Notes under the pieces: generated by a model | Told to the model about the DNA's origin: nothing | The model's database searches: none | The model's input: only the letters and a program-made list of their open reading frames with translations | In this document: positions 35,390-45,455 of the stretch, piece after piece | Layout of the letters: each line of letters starts with the position of its first letter | How positions within the stretch are numbered: position 1 is the first letter of the stretch | Translations under genes and position numbers: made by a program | NCBI RefSeq assembly: GCF_048898065.1 | Contig: NZ_JBLWFI010000001.1 | Location: 1,364,001 to 1,428,000, forward strand | Source of the DNA: Tepidibacillus_B infernus | GTDB taxonomy: Bacteria; Bacillota; Bacilli; Tepidibacillales; Tepidibacillaceae | Length of the DNA: 64,000 nucleotides | Direction: 5' to 3'

Positions 35390-37792
35390 TTAGTTTCGAA
35401 GTGGTTTCCCAGTTGTTAACATATATTGCATTCTTGCTTGTGTTTTTGGTTCACCAACCAAGCTTAAAAATGCTTCCCGTTCTAAATCGAGCAAATATTG
35501 TTCGGAAACCATTGTATTGGCTGGTACACTACCTCCTGCGAGAATAAAGGCTAATTTCTCAACAATCTTTTGATCATGTTCACTAATCATGCCACTAACG
35601 AGGAAGGAATAAATTCCTAGGCGTAAAGTGTTATAGCCCGTTTCTCCTACTACTGGAATTTTCTTTGGCTTTGGTGGCCGATAGCTAAGTTGATCAAGTG
35701 CTATAACCGCTTGTTTCGCATCATAGATTTGCGTATCCCGATTCACTGATATTCTATCCTGCTTTCTGAGATAACCAAGCGTTTTTGCATCTTTTGCGCT
35801 CGTCGAAACTTTTGCCATCGCAATCGTTTCGAATGCTCGATTCACAAGTGGCTGAACATCCATTGTTAGACCATCTGGAATTCCTTCCAGACTGCGAAGT
35901 AATAATTCTTTCGTTCCGCCCCCACTAGGGATGACGCCAACACCAACCTCGACAAGTCCCATATAGGTTTCTGCGGCCGCCTGAACATAGTCCGCTCCAA
36001 ATGCGACTTCGGCACCACCACCTAATGTCATTCCAAAAGGTGCAGCTACAACAGGCTTATCTAAATATTTCAACTTCATGTTGGCATCTTGGAACATCCG
36101 AATCATTAAGTCTAATTCATCCCAATTTTCATCCTGTGCTTCCATTAAAATCATCATTAAATTGGCACCAACGCTAAAATTCTTCGACTCATTGCCAATC
36201 ACAAGACCTCGATAGTTCCTCGACACTTCTTCTGCGCTCTGGTTGATCATCGAAATAATATCCGTAGCGATCGAATTATTCGGAGAATGAAATTCAAGTA
36301 AAGCCACATCATCGCCTAAATCAATAAGACTAGCACCAGAATTAGACTTGATCACCTTCTTTTGTTCTTTTAAGTCGGCTAAAGAAATTTTCTTAGGATT
36401 TTTTGAAATGCTTTCAAAGTTTCCATTCATAGACAGATAGAATCGTTTGCTTTCTACTTTCTCATAGAAATGAGTTTTACCACTTTCTAGAAGTGTTTTT
36501 ACAAATAGAGGAATCTGAACACCCTCTTCTTCCATTCGTTTTACAGATTTTTCAACACCAATGGCATCCCAGATTTCAAAAGGTCCTAATTCCCAGTTAA
36601 ACCCCCATTTCATCGCTTGATCGATATTCACAATATCGTCAGCGATCTCACCTAATTTATTGGCTGAATAGAGCAATACTTGTTTTAACGTGTTCCAAGC
36701 AAATTGTGCCGCTTCATCTTTGCCATAAACAAGTGTCTTTAATTTATCTTTTAGGGTTTTGGTCTGTTTCGCCATTTCAACGGATGCCGATTTGAATTTT
36801 TCCTTTGGCACATATTCCATTGTCTTCTGGTCAAATACAAAGATTTCTTTGCCCTTTTCAGTCATCACCTTTTTATAAAAACCTTGCTTGTTCTTATCAC
36901 CAATCCATCCCTGTTTTACCATTTCAAGAATATAACTTGGAATCGTAAAGACGCGTTTTTCCTCTTCATCCTCTGAGTTGTCTCTTACATTATTGGCCAC
37001 ATGGACAAATGTATCGATTCCAACCAAATCTAACGTTCGGAAAGAGGCGCTTTTTGGCCGTCCCATTAATGGTCCTGTTATCAAATCCACCGCATCTGCC
37101 CGTAATTCCATCTTCTCCATCTCATGTATGGTAACCATTAATCCATATGTGCCAATTCGGTTGGCAATAAAGTTAGGTGTATCCTTTGCCAACACAATTC
37201 CTTTGCCAAGGACGTTCTCACCAAAATCCATCATAAATTCCACAATTTCTGAATCGGTTGTTTCTGCAGGAATTACTTCTAATAGTTTCATATAGCGTGG
37301 TGGATTGAAGAAATGAGTACCTAAGAAGTGCTTTTTGAATTCATCGGATCGATCCGCCACCATTTCGTTAATCGATATCCCTGATGTATTGGAACTGACA
37401 ATGGTTCCTGGCTTACGATATGTTTCAATCGTTTCTAGCACTTTCTTTTTTATTGCTAGATTTTCCACAACAACTTCGACGATCCAATCCACCTCTGATA
37501 AACGATGCAAATCATCTTCCAGATTGCCGATTTGGATGAGGTCAGCATCTTCAACTGAGTAGAGTGGCGAAGGTTTCGTTTTTAATAGAGCTTGTTTTGC
37601 AGTAGCTGCCAGTCGATTTCTTACTGCTGGATGATCAAGTGTAAGACCTTTTTTCTCTTCATCAAGCGTTAGTTGCGTTGGAACGATATCCAATAGATAA
37701 ACAGATATTCCTACATTGGCCAGATGGGCTGCGATTCCTGAACCCATCACCCCTGAACCTATCACCGCGGCTTTTTTAATTTTCCTTTTCAT
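35390..37792 (-). CDS. fadN: 3-hydroxyacyl-CoA dehydrogenase / enoyl-CoA hydratase fusion
   Basis: The 800-residue two-domain enzyme has an N-terminal 3-hydroxyacyl-CoA dehydrogenase (Rossmann GSGVMGSGIAAHLANVG; catalytic region GTHFFNPPRYMKLLE) and a C-terminal crotonase domain (about 500-700; GADYVQAAAETYMGLVEVGVG). This order is opposite to E. coli FadB and typical of Bacillus FadN. It hydrates enoyl-CoA and oxidises the 3-hydroxyacyl-CoA with NAD. GGAGG is seven bases before the ATG at 37792; a TTG two codons earlier overlaps that site. Confidence 0.94.
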   Translation of the reverse strand: MKRKIKKAAVIGSGVMGSGIAAHLANVGISVYLLDIVPTQLTLDEEKKGLTLDHPAVRNRLAATAKQALLKTKPSPLYSVEDADLIQIGNLEDDLHRLSEVDWIVEVVVENLAIKKKVLETIETYRKPGTIVSSNTSGISINEMVADRSDEFKKHFLGTHFFNPPRYMKLLEVIPAETTDSEIVEFMMDFGENVLGKGIVLAKDTPNFIANRIGTYGLMVTIHEMEKMELRADAVDLITGPLMGRPKSASFRTLDLVGIDTFVHVANNVRDNSEDEEEKRVFTIPSYILEMVKQGWIGDKNKQGFYKKVMTEKGKEIFVFDQKTMEYVPKEKFKSASVEMAKQTKTLKDKLKTLVYGKDEAAQFAWNTLKQVLLYSANKLGEIADDIVNIDQAMKWGFNWELGPFEIWDAIGVEKSVKRMEEEGVQIPLFVKTLLESGKTHFYEKVESKRFYLSMNGNFESISKNPKKISLADLKEQKKVIKSNSGASLIDLGDDVALLEFHSPNNSIATDIISMINQSAEEVSRNYRGLVIGNESKNFSVGANLMMILMEAQDENWDELDLMIRMFQDANMKLKYLDKPVVAAPFGMTLGGGAEVAFGADYVQAAAETYMGLVEVGVGVIPSGGGTKELLLRSLEGIPDGLTMDVQPLVNRAFETIAMAKVSTSAKDAKTLGYLRKQDRISVNRDTQIYDAKQAVIALDQLSYRPPKPKKIPVVGETGYNTLRLGIYSFLVSGMISEHDQKIVEKLAFILAGGSVPANTMVSEQYLLDLEREAFLSLVGEPKTQARMQYMLTTGKPLRN

Positions 37793-37866
37793 GGACAAAC
37801 CTCCATTTCAATTTCAATGTTCAGTGTCAAATTAAGGAGATCATATACACCTTTTCTATTTTTTCA

Positions 37867-39009
37867 TTACTCTTTCAATAAGTAGTTAGCTATAACTACC
37901 CGTTGAATCTCATTTGTGCCCTCATAGATTTGCGTAATTTTGGCATCTCGCATCATCCGTTCTACTGGATAATCTCTGGTATAGCCATATCCACCAAAGA
38001 TTTGAACGGCTTCAGTGGTAACCTCCATCGCCGTATCTCCAGCCATCAATTTGGCCATGGCCGATTGTTTGCTATATGGAAGACCGTGATCCTCTAGCCA
38101 TGCTGCTTGATAGGTTAAGAGTCTTGATGCTTCAACTTTTGTTGCCATATCTGCGAGTTTGAATTGAATCCCTTGTTGGGCGCTAATCGGTTTGCCAAAT
38201 TGAACCCGATCCTTCGCATAGTTCAGCGCTGCATCCAAGGCTCCTTGAGCAATTCCAACCGCTTGTGCCGCAATTCCATTTCTTCCACCATCTAATGTCA
38301 TCATTGCAATTTTGAACCCTTGCCCTTCTTCCCCTAATAAATTTTCTTTTGGAACCCGTACGTTCTCAAAATGCAATTCAACGGTTGTAGATGAACGAAT
38401 TCCTAACTTCTTTTCTTTCTTTCCAAAGGTAAAGCCTTCCATCCCTTTTTCTAAAATAAAGGCACTGATCCCTTTATGTTTTTTTCCTTTATCTGTAGTG
38501 GCAAAGACAATATAGGTGTCTGCCTCCATTCCGTTTGTTGTAAAAATCTTTGAACCATTGATCAGGTAATCATCCCCATCCTTCACCGCCGTGGTTCTGA
38601 GATTGGCAGCATCAGACCCAGCACCATTTTCCGTAATTGCAAAAGCACCTAGTTTTTCTCCCGTTGCTAGAGGCTTTAAGTATTTCATTTTCTGTTCCTC
38701 ATTGCCAAACTTATAGATGGGCCAACTGGCTAAAGATATATGGGCTGACAAGGTAACGCCAACCGATGCATCGACTCTTGAAAGCTCTTCAACGGCAATC
38801 ACATAACTCAAAAAGTCTGATTCTGCCCCACCATATTCCTCTGGCCAAGGAATCCCTGTAAGTCCTAATTCTGCAATCTTTTCAAATATCTCTCGATCAA
38901 AAAACTCTTGTTCATCCCTAAGTGCCACTGTTGGTTCCACCTCATTCTCCGCAAAGTCCCGTACCATCTTCCGAAACATTTCTTGCTCCTCAGTTAAACG
39001 AAAATCCAT
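37867..39009 (-). CDS. Acyl-CoA dehydrogenase (short/medium-chain type)
   Basis: The 380-residue enzyme has the full ACAD fold. It shows AITENGAGSDAANLRTTA, FGKKEKKLGIRSSTT, IFGGYGYTRDYPVERMMRDAKI and the catalytic glutamate in QIYEGTNEIQR. Its length and motifs fit the butyryl/short-branched-chain AcdA/MmgC group. It oxidises acyl-CoA at the alpha-beta position and uses ETF, encoded in the same cluster. It is 23 bases after a second, paralogous dehydrogenase, so the two may differ in chain-length preference. Confidence 0.93.
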   Translation of the reverse strand: MDFRLTEEQEMFRKMVRDFAENEVEPTVALRDEQEFFDREIFEKIAELGLTGIPWPEEYGGAESDFLSYVIAVEELSRVDASVGVTLSAHISLASWPIYKFGNEEQKMKYLKPLATGEKLGAFAITENGAGSDAANLRTTAVKDGDDYLINGSKIFTTNGMEADTYIVFATTDKGKKHKGISAFILEKGMEGFTFGKKEKKLGIRSSTTVELHFENVRVPKENLLGEEGQGFKIAMMTLDGGRNGIAAQAVGIAQGALDAALNYAKDRVQFGKPISAQQGIQFKLADMATKVEASRLLTYQAAWLEDHGLPYSKQSAMAKLMAGDTAMEVTTEAVQIFGGYGYTRDYPVERMMRDAKITQIYEGTNEIQRVVIANYLLKE

Positions 39010-39032
39010 ATCACTCGCTCCCCCAAAGCTTT

Positions 39033-40187
39033 CTATTTAAATAGTTGATTCGCAATCACCATTCGCTGAATTTGATTTGTACCTTCGTAAATTTGTGTAA
39101 TCTTCGCATCTCGAAAATATCGCTCAACTGGATAATCTCTCATATACCCGTATCCGCCCATAATCTGAACCGCTTCTGTTGTCACTTTCATCGCGACATC
39201 ACTGGCAAACATTTTGGCCATGGATGACAATTTTGTACTATTCCCCTTTGCTTGATGAACTGATGCTGCTTGATAGATGAGTAATCTTGCTGCTTCAATC
39301 TGTGTGGCCATATCTGCAAGCTTCCACTGGATCGCTTGAAAGGTAGAAATCGGCTGTCCAAACTGTTTTCTTTCTTTCGCATACTGGATACTTGCTTCAA
39401 GGGCTGCTTGCGCGATTCCTAGTGCCTGAGCACCAATACCGATTCGTCCCCCGTCTAAATTGGACATTGCAATTTTGAAGCCTTCACCTACTTGCCCTAA
39501 CTGATTAGCTTTTGGTACTTTGGCCTGATCAAAATGAAGCATCGTTGTATTGGAACCATGAAGTCCCATCTTTTTTTCCTTTTTGCCAATCGTAAACCCG
39601 GGCGTATCCTTCTCTACAATAAAAGCCGAAATCCCCTTTGTTCCTTTGGTTGGATCGGTAACGGCAAAGGTTACATAGAGATCTGCAACTCCACCATTGG
39701 TAATGAAGATTTTGCTTCCATCCAATTGATAATGGTCATCTTTGTCGATCGCTATAAGTTTAATTCTTCCAGCATCTGAACCTGCCTGTGGTTCTGTCAA
39801 AGCAAAGGCACCAATCATCTCCCCTTTTGCTAGCTTTGTTACATATTTTCCCTTTTGTTCCTCTGTACCAAAGTTGAGGATAGGTAGCGTTCCAACGGAA
39901 GTATGTACCGCTAGAATGACACCAACCGCAGCACTTGCTTTTGAAATCTCTTCGATTGTAGCAATATAGGAAATAAAATCAGCACCTACCCCACCCCACT
40001 CTTCTGGGATTGGAATACCTAGAAGACCAAGTTTCCCCATTTTCTTGATTAACTCCAAAGGAAATTGATCACTTACATCGATTTGGGCTGCAATTGAGGC
40101 AATCTCGTTTTTCGCAAAATCCCGTACCATTTTTCGTATATACTCTTGCTCTTCGGTAAAATGAAGATTCATCTTATTCATAGACAT
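39033..40187 (-). CDS. Acyl-CoA dehydrogenase, paralog of the downstream gene
   Basis: This ACAD of about 384 residues is clearly similar to its neighbour (ALTEPQAGSDAGRIKLIA, IGKKEKKMGLHGSNTT, IMGGYGYMRDYPVERYFRDAKI, QIYEGTNQIQR). The upstream frame extends to 40232, but ATGs at 40187, 40181 and 40172 lie behind AGGACGTGG; I use the first. It overlaps the end of hbd by 14 bases, so translation is likely coupled. It probably handles short-chain acyl-CoA, in view of the adjoining hbd and acetyl-CoA acetyltransferase genes. Confidence 0.9.
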   Translation of the reverse strand: MSMNKMNLHFTEEQEYIRKMVRDFAKNEIASIAAQIDVSDQFPLELIKKMGKLGLLGIPIPEEWGGVGADFISYIATIEEISKASAAVGVILAVHTSVGTLPILNFGTEEQKGKYVTKLAKGEMIGAFALTEPQAGSDAGRIKLIAIDKDDHYQLDGSKIFITNGGVADLYVTFAVTDPTKGTKGISAFIVEKDTPGFTIGKKEKKMGLHGSNTTMLHFDQAKVPKANQLGQVGEGFKIAMSNLDGGRIGIGAQALGIAQAALEASIQYAKERKQFGQPISTFQAIQWKLADMATQIEAARLLIYQAASVHQAKGNSTKLSSMAKMFASDVAMKVTTEAVQIMGGYGYMRDYPVERYFRDAKITQIYEGTNQIQRMVIANQLFK

Positions 40188-41025
40188 AGAAACCACGTCC
40201 TGTTTTTCGACCAAGCCATCCAGCTTTAACATACTTTCGTAAAAGTGGACAAGGGCGATATTTGGAATCCCCTAATCCCTCATGAAGAATCTCCATGATT
40301 GACAAGCAAGTATCCAAGCCAATAAAATCGGCTAATTCTAAAGGACCCATCGGATGATTCATCCCTAGCTTCATCACTTGATCCACGGCTTCTGGTGTGG
40401 CCACTCCTTCATAGACGGTATAGATAGCCTCATTAATCATCGGCAATAAAACACGATTGGAGATAAAACCTGGAAAATCATTCACTTCTACAGGTGTTTT
40501 TTTCATTGTTTTGGCTAAATTTTCAACCGTTTGGTACACAACATCCGTTGTAGTTAATCCACGAATCACTTCCACTAGCGGCATCACAGGAACCGGATTC
40601 ATGAAGTGCATTCCAATCACTTGATTTGGTCGACCAGTTACCGCTGCAATTTCCGTAATCGGTAATGAGGAAGTATTGCTTGCTAGAATCACGTCGGGTC
40701 TAGCGATTTGATCAAGTTCTTGAAAGATTTTCGTTTTGATTCCCATATTTTCCGTTGCAGCCTCAATAATGAAGTCCGCCTCACTCGCCAAGCCTAATTC
40801 CGTCGTCAGTTGGAATCGAGCAAGGATCTGCTCCTTTTCTTCTTCTGAGATTTTTCCCTTTTCGATATAGCGAGTAAGATTTTTTTCAATCACCTTTAGA
40901 CCTCGTGCAAGATATTCATCTTTAATATCTTGCAAAATGACTTGAAAACCTGTTTGAGCAGCCACTTGGGCAATTCCGCTTCCCATCTGCCCTGCTCCGA
41001 TCACCATGATCTTTTGTATGGACAC
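40174..41025 (-). CDS. 3-hydroxybutyryl-CoA dehydrogenase
   Basis: The 283-residue NAD(P) enzyme has the Rossmann site IGAGQMGSGIAQVAAQTG, the catalytic His region GMHFMNPVPVMPLVE and the C-terminal helical domain (NRVLLPMINEAI, HPMGPLELADFIGLD). It belongs to the Hbd/MmgB group, which works on acetoacetyl/3-hydroxybutyryl-CoA. The GTG at 41025 is favoured over TTG 41034 because AAAGGGG is nine bases before it. Confidence 0.9.
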   Translation of the reverse strand: MSIQKIMVIGAGQMGSGIAQVAAQTGFQVILQDIKDEYLARGLKVIEKNLTRYIEKGKISEEEKEQILARFQLTTELGLASEADFIIEAATENMGIKTKIFQELDQIARPDVILASNTSSLPITEIAAVTGRPNQVIGMHFMNPVPVMPLVEVIRGLTTTDVVYQTVENLAKTMKKTPVEVNDFPGFISNRVLLPMINEAIYTVYEGVATPEAVDQVMKLGMNHPMGPLELADFIGLDTCLSIMEILHEGLGDSKYRPCPLLRKYVKAGWLGRKTGRGFYVYE

Positions 41026-41111
41026 TTTCCTCAACCCCTTTCAATATCCCAACCTTATACCCAAACTTCAATAAACCTACCATTACATCAATCAAACGAA
41101 GAACATAAACT

Positions 41112-42287
41112 CTAAACTTGAACAAGAATAGCATCCCCTTGACCGCCACCACTACAGATGGCTGCTATTCCCAATCCTCCACCCCGACGTTTTAATTCAT
41201 AAATTAGGGTGAGTAAGATTCTCGTTCCGCTTGCGCCAATTGGATGACCAAGGGCAATCGCTCCCCCATTGACATTCACTTTTTCCGGGTTCCATTTGGC
41301 AATTGTGGCACTGGTTAAAACGACGGAAGCAAAGGCTTCGTTAACCTCAATCAGATCGATTTGGTCAATCATATATCCTGTCTTTATCAACAATTTATTA
41401 ATCGCTTGACCAGGGGCAATGGCTAAATAAGGAGCTTCCACTGCGACTTGTGTATGACCGAGAATGGTTGCTAATGGTTGCAAACCATATTCTTGAGCCT
41501 TTTCTTCTGACATCAGTACCATCGCTGCTGCCCCGTCATTAATTCCTGGTGCATTTCCTGCTGTAACACTCCCATCCTGTGTAAATACCGGGGGTAATGT
41601 TGCTAGTTTTCCTAAGCTCGTATCTCTTCTCGGTGATTCGTCTGTATCAACAACCAGCGAATTCTTTTTTTCCTTAATGGTGACAGGAACAATCTCTTCG
41701 GCTAATTTGCCATTATCGATCGCTGCAATAGCAAGTTGATGGCTACGTAACGCCCATTCATCCTGTGCTTCACGGGAAATTTCATATTCCTTAGCCACAT
41801 TACTTCCATGGACCGCCATGTGAACATTATGAAAGGCACAGATTAAGCCATCATGAACCATGATATCGATCAACTCGTCATTCCCCATCCGCATTCCGAA
41901 TCTTCCATTTTTCAACGCATAGGGAGCTTGGCTCATACTCTCCATTCCCCCAGCGACAATCGTATCCGCATCACCACTACGAATGATCTGGTCGCCTAAG
42001 GTCACACTTCGTAAGCCTGAAGCACAAACCTTGTTAATCGTCTCTGTAGGAACATCCCAATCCAATCTTGCTTTCCTTGCTGCTTGTCGAGAAGGGATTT
42101 GGCCTGCTCCACCTTGCAGAACCATCCCCATTATCACTTCATCTACCCAATCATTTTGAACTCTCCCCCGATCTAGGGCCCCCCGTATCGCAATTCCACC
42201 TAGCTCGGATGCCGACATGGATTTGAATGCTCCACCTAATTTTCCAAATGGTGTACGAGCGCCACTTACAATCACAGTTTTCCTCAC
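41112..42287 (-). CDS. Acetyl-CoA C-acetyltransferase (thiolase II)
   Basis: The 391-residue thiolase has the nucleophile in NKVCASGLRSV, histidine in GHPIGASGTR and the final cysteine in AICSGGGQGDA. These motifs are closer to the AtoB/PhaA/MmgA biosynthetic type than to fadA in this window. It interconverts two acetyl-CoA and acetoacetyl-CoA. Together with the adjacent hbd-like and short-chain dehydrogenases it completes a C4 cycle. The start is GTG after GGAGGAG. Confidence 0.92.
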   Translation of the reverse strand: MRKTVIVSGARTPFGKLGGAFKSMSASELGGIAIRGALDRGRVQNDWVDEVIMGMVLQGGAGQIPSRQAARKARLDWDVPTETINKVCASGLRSVTLGDQIIRSGDADTIVAGGMESMSQAPYALKNGRFGMRMGNDELIDIMVHDGLICAFHNVHMAVHGSNVAKEYEISREAQDEWALRSHQLAIAAIDNGKLAEEIVPVTIKEKKNSLVVDTDESPRRDTSLGKLATLPPVFTQDGSVTAGNAPGINDGAAAMVLMSEEKAQEYGLQPLATILGHTQVAVEAPYLAIAPGQAINKLLIKTGYMIDQIDLIEVNEAFASVVLTSATIAKWNPEKVNVNGGAIALGHPIGASGTRILLTLIYELKRRGGGLGIAAICSGGGQGDAILVQV

Positions 42288-42306
42288 AATGACTCTCCTC
42301 CTTTTA

Positions 42307-44397
42307 CTAAACCAAAGATCTTTCTAATAGCTCCACCACATCAAGCGTTTTCACATCTTCTTCGACTCCTTTAGCTTTGGTACCGTCAGAAATCATGGTT
42401 AAACAGTACGGACAAGCGGTTGCAATGGTAGTTGGGTTTAACTGTAAGGCCTGCTCCGTTCGAAGGACATTAATCCTTGTTCCCTCTTTTTCCTCTAACC
42501 ACATCAAGCCACCACCTGCACCACAGCACATCGCATCCTGTTTACTTCGTTCCATTTCTACTAATTCCACACCGGGGATAGATTTGAGGATCAAACGTGG
42601 TGTATCGTAGTTCTCGTTGTACCGTCCAAGATAACAAGAGTCATGATAGGTAATTCGTTCTTTTACTTCTTTTTGTGGTTTAATTCTTGCCTCTTGAATT
42701 AGCTTTGCAAGGACTTCTGTATGATGATAGACCTCTGCATCTAAACCAAACTCTGGATACTCATTTTTAAATGTGTTATAGGCATGAGGATCGATCGTTA
42801 CAATCCTTTTTACGTTATACTTTTGGAAATTAGCGATATTTTCTTTCGCTAATTGTTGGAACAGATACTCATTCCCTATACGACGTGCAGAGTCTCCTGA
42901 ATTCTTTTCGTCATTCCCTAAGATGGCAAAGGTGATTCCTGCCTTTTGGAAGATTTTCACTAAGGATTGGGCAATTTTTTTACTGCGATTATCAAACGAA
43001 CCCATCGAACCCACAAAGAATAGATACTCAAATTCCTTCGTTTCTTTTACCGTTGGTACCATAATATCCTCTCGTTCCTGCCGCCAATTGGCTCGTTCCT
43101 TTCGATTTATTCCCCAAGGATTTCCTTGCCGCTCAATATTATTTAAAGTCCGTGCCGCTTCTGGACTCATCTCTCCTTGAGTTAAAACTAGATAACGCCG
43201 TAAGTCGACGATTTTGTCCACATGCTCGTTCGTTACCGGACATTGATCCTCACAGTTCCGACAAGTGGTACATGCCCATATCTCTTCTTCTGTGATGACA
43301 TCTCCAATTAATTGCAGTTCATGAAGCGGTTTTAATGCCGTTGCACCATCCGTTGTTGCCGCAGCCTCTTGACGGGCAAGTACCGACGGGAGCCCAACGG
43401 ATGCGGGATCTTTAAAAATATGTCCCGGAGCCCATGGCGTTGTATGTGGAGCAACAACCTCCCCTTTTTCTGTAAGATGATCTCGTAGTTTTGTAATCAG
43501 TCTCATTGGCGATAAAGCTTTCCCTGTGGCAGAAGCAGGGCACATATTGGTACAACGACCACATTCTACACAGGAATAGAGATCCAATAATTGCTTTTGC
43601 GTAAAATCTTCAATTTTCCCTACACCAAATTCTTCTTGTTCTTCATCTTCAAAGGAAATAGTAGATAACTTTCCAGGTGAATGTAATCTCTTAAAATAGA
43701 CGTTGACGATTGCAAAAATCTCATGAGCCTGCTTAGATTGAGGGAGATAGACGAGATAAGATAATAGAAGTAAGATGTGTGCCCACCAAGCCGCATAAAA
43801 GAGGATATATGCTACGTTAGTTGGAATGTTTTGAATGACAAAATAGATAAGAGAAGAGAATGGTTTGTAAATGGTTGCATCCTCATGTAGAATCACCATT
43901 TCAGCTCCACCGGCAACAATGACAGATGTCATTAATGGAGCAAGGAACCAATAGACAAGCCCTGCTCGAAAACTCCGTTGTAATCGTGGCAGTTTTTCTA
44001 CATATCGTCGATAAGCCATAAAAAGTACCGCAAAGAAAACGGATCCAACTAATAGTTCTTGAGATAATGTAAAGAAATGATAGAAAGGCACTGGGAGGTA
44101 CCATCCATTGACCATCATAAACCCTTTCCCAATTAAATCGATTGCTCCGAATTGAACAAGAATCGCACCATAAAATAAAAAGACGTGCATCACCCCACTC
44201 TTTTTATCCTTCAGCAGCTTCTTTTGACCTAATACAAATGTAACGATTGATTTCCATCTTGCCTTGGTATTCTTCTCTAAGTTGGGATCTTTCCCTAATT
44301 TTATATAGGTGTAACGAGCATATAACACTCGGTAAAATAGCCAGAAACCATAGATAACTACAGCGATAAACGCAAATAGGTTAAACAGTTGCCACAT
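42307..44397 (-). CDS. fadF: Membrane iron-sulfur oxidoreductase (FadF/HdrD-like)
   Basis: The 696-residue protein begins with a membrane domain of about five to six helices (1-230), similar to nitrate-reductase gamma subunits. A ferredoxin domain with two [4Fe-4S] motifs follows (CVECGRCTNMCPAS and CTTCRNCEDQCPV, about 278-390). Two CCG-type cysteine domains end it (HDSCYLGRYNE, DAMCCGAGGG, ATACPYC). It matches B. subtilis FadF (YwjF), thought to take electrons from reduced ETF into the menaquinone pool. The neighbouring etfBA genes support this role. Confidence 0.9.
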   Translation of the reverse strand: MWQLFNLFAFIAVVIYGFWLFYRVLYARYTYIKLGKDPNLEKNTKARWKSIVTFVLGQKKLLKDKKSGVMHVFLFYGAILVQFGAIDLIGKGFMMVNGWYLPVPFYHFFTLSQELLVGSVFFAVLFMAYRRYVEKLPRLQRSFRAGLVYWFLAPLMTSVIVAGGAEMVILHEDATIYKPFSSLIYFVIQNIPTNVAYILFYAAWWAHILLLLSYLVYLPQSKQAHEIFAIVNVYFKRLHSPGKLSTISFEDEEQEEFGVGKIEDFTQKQLLDLYSCVECGRCTNMCPASATGKALSPMRLITKLRDHLTEKGEVVAPHTTPWAPGHIFKDPASVGLPSVLARQEAAATTDGATALKPLHELQLIGDVITEEEIWACTTCRNCEDQCPVTNEHVDKIVDLRRYLVLTQGEMSPEAARTLNNIERQGNPWGINRKERANWRQEREDIMVPTVKETKEFEYLFFVGSMGSFDNRSKKIAQSLVKIFQKAGITFAILGNDEKNSGDSARRIGNEYLFQQLAKENIANFQKYNVKRIVTIDPHAYNTFKNEYPEFGLDAEVYHHTEVLAKLIQEARIKPQKEVKERITYHDSCYLGRYNENYDTPRLILKSIPGVELVEMERSKQDAMCCGAGGGLMWLEEKEGTRINVLRTEQALQLNPTTIATACPYCLTMISDGTKAKGVEEDVKTLDVVELLERSLV

Positions 44398-44459
44398 TCA
44401 TCTCCCTCCTATTTTCTTGTTTCATAATAGCGATGTTTCAGAATATATTGAGTCGATGT

Positions 44460-45440
44460 TCATTCATTTTTAAGTACTTTGAGTTCGTCGACTAAGATGG
44501 GCAAGACATCGAATAAATCACCGACGATTCCGTAATCAACAATTTGGAAGATGGGGGCTTCTGGGTCTTTATTCACAGCAACAATAACCTTTGAATTGGA
44601 CATTCCTGCCACATGTTGAATCGCACCAGAAATACCTAAAGCTATATATAAATCGGGTGTAACGACCTTACCTGTTTGACCAACTTGTAAGGAGTAATCA
44701 GCGTACTCGGCATCACAAGCACCACGAGAGGCACCAACAGCGGCTCCAAGAAGATCTGCCAATTCATAAAGCTTCTCAAAACCCTCTTTGCTTTTCATTC
44801 CCCTCCCACCAGAAACGACAATTTTCGCTTCACTCAGATCTACACCCTTGCTTGCTTTACGAAGAACATCTCGCACCTTTACTCGTAACGCATCATTAGA
44901 AGGAGTGAAGGAAAGTGGAATCTTCAGTCCACTTCGGGAAGAATCTGCATCTTCCATTGCGATATTATTTGGACGAATGGTCGCAAAAACAAGTGAATCA
45001 TTGCTTACTTTTTTCACAAATGCTTTTCCTGCATAAATCGGTCTAGTAAAGACAATCTTTTCATCTACCATTTCTATTGCAATAGTATCTGTTATCAACC
45101 CAACTTGTAACGCGGCTGCAATCTTTGGTGCCATATCTCGAACGATGGATGTATGACCCATTAAGATCACATCAGGTTGAAACTGGTTCACTACCTCAAG
45201 AAAAGCTTCTTTGTACACATCAGTTACATATTGCGTTAATAATGAATCTTGAACGACAAAAACCTTATCCGCACCATGTTCGACTAGTGCTTGAACGTAT
45301 TCATTTGCGTCAGTACCGAACAAGACACTGGCAATTTCCCCACCGTCGACTATTTTTTTTGCTGCTGCTAATACTTCAAAAGAGACATTACGCAGCTTTC
45401 CGTTTTTTTCTTCCGCAAAAACCAATACCTTTCGGCTCAT
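44460..45440 (-). CDS. etfA: Electron transfer flavoprotein alpha subunit
   Basis: The 326-residue subunit has an N-terminal nucleotide-binding-like half and the C-terminal FAD domain (VSGGRGMKSKEGFEKLYELA, GASRGACDAEYADYSLQVGQTG, YIALGISGAIQHVAGM). It carries electrons from the acyl-CoA dehydrogenases to the membrane. It is 15 bases downstream of etfB, with which it forms the heterodimer. Confidence 0.96.
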   Translation of the reverse strand: MSRKVLVFAEEKNGKLRNVSFEVLAAAKKIVDGGEIASVLFGTDANEYVQALVEHGADKVFVVQDSLLTQYVTDVYKEAFLEVVNQFQPDVILMGHTSIVRDMAPKIAAALQVGLITDTIAIEMVDEKIVFTRPIYAGKAFVKKVSNDSLVFATIRPNNIAMEDADSSRSGLKIPLSFTPSNDALRVKVRDVLRKASKGVDLSEAKIVVSGGRGMKSKEGFEKLYELADLLGAAVGASRGACDAEYADYSLQVGQTGKVVTPDLYIALGISGAIQHVAGMSNSKVIVAVNKDPEAPIFQIVDYGIVGDLFDVLPILVDELKVLKNE

Positions 45441-45455
45441 TTTGTCTGCTCCTCT

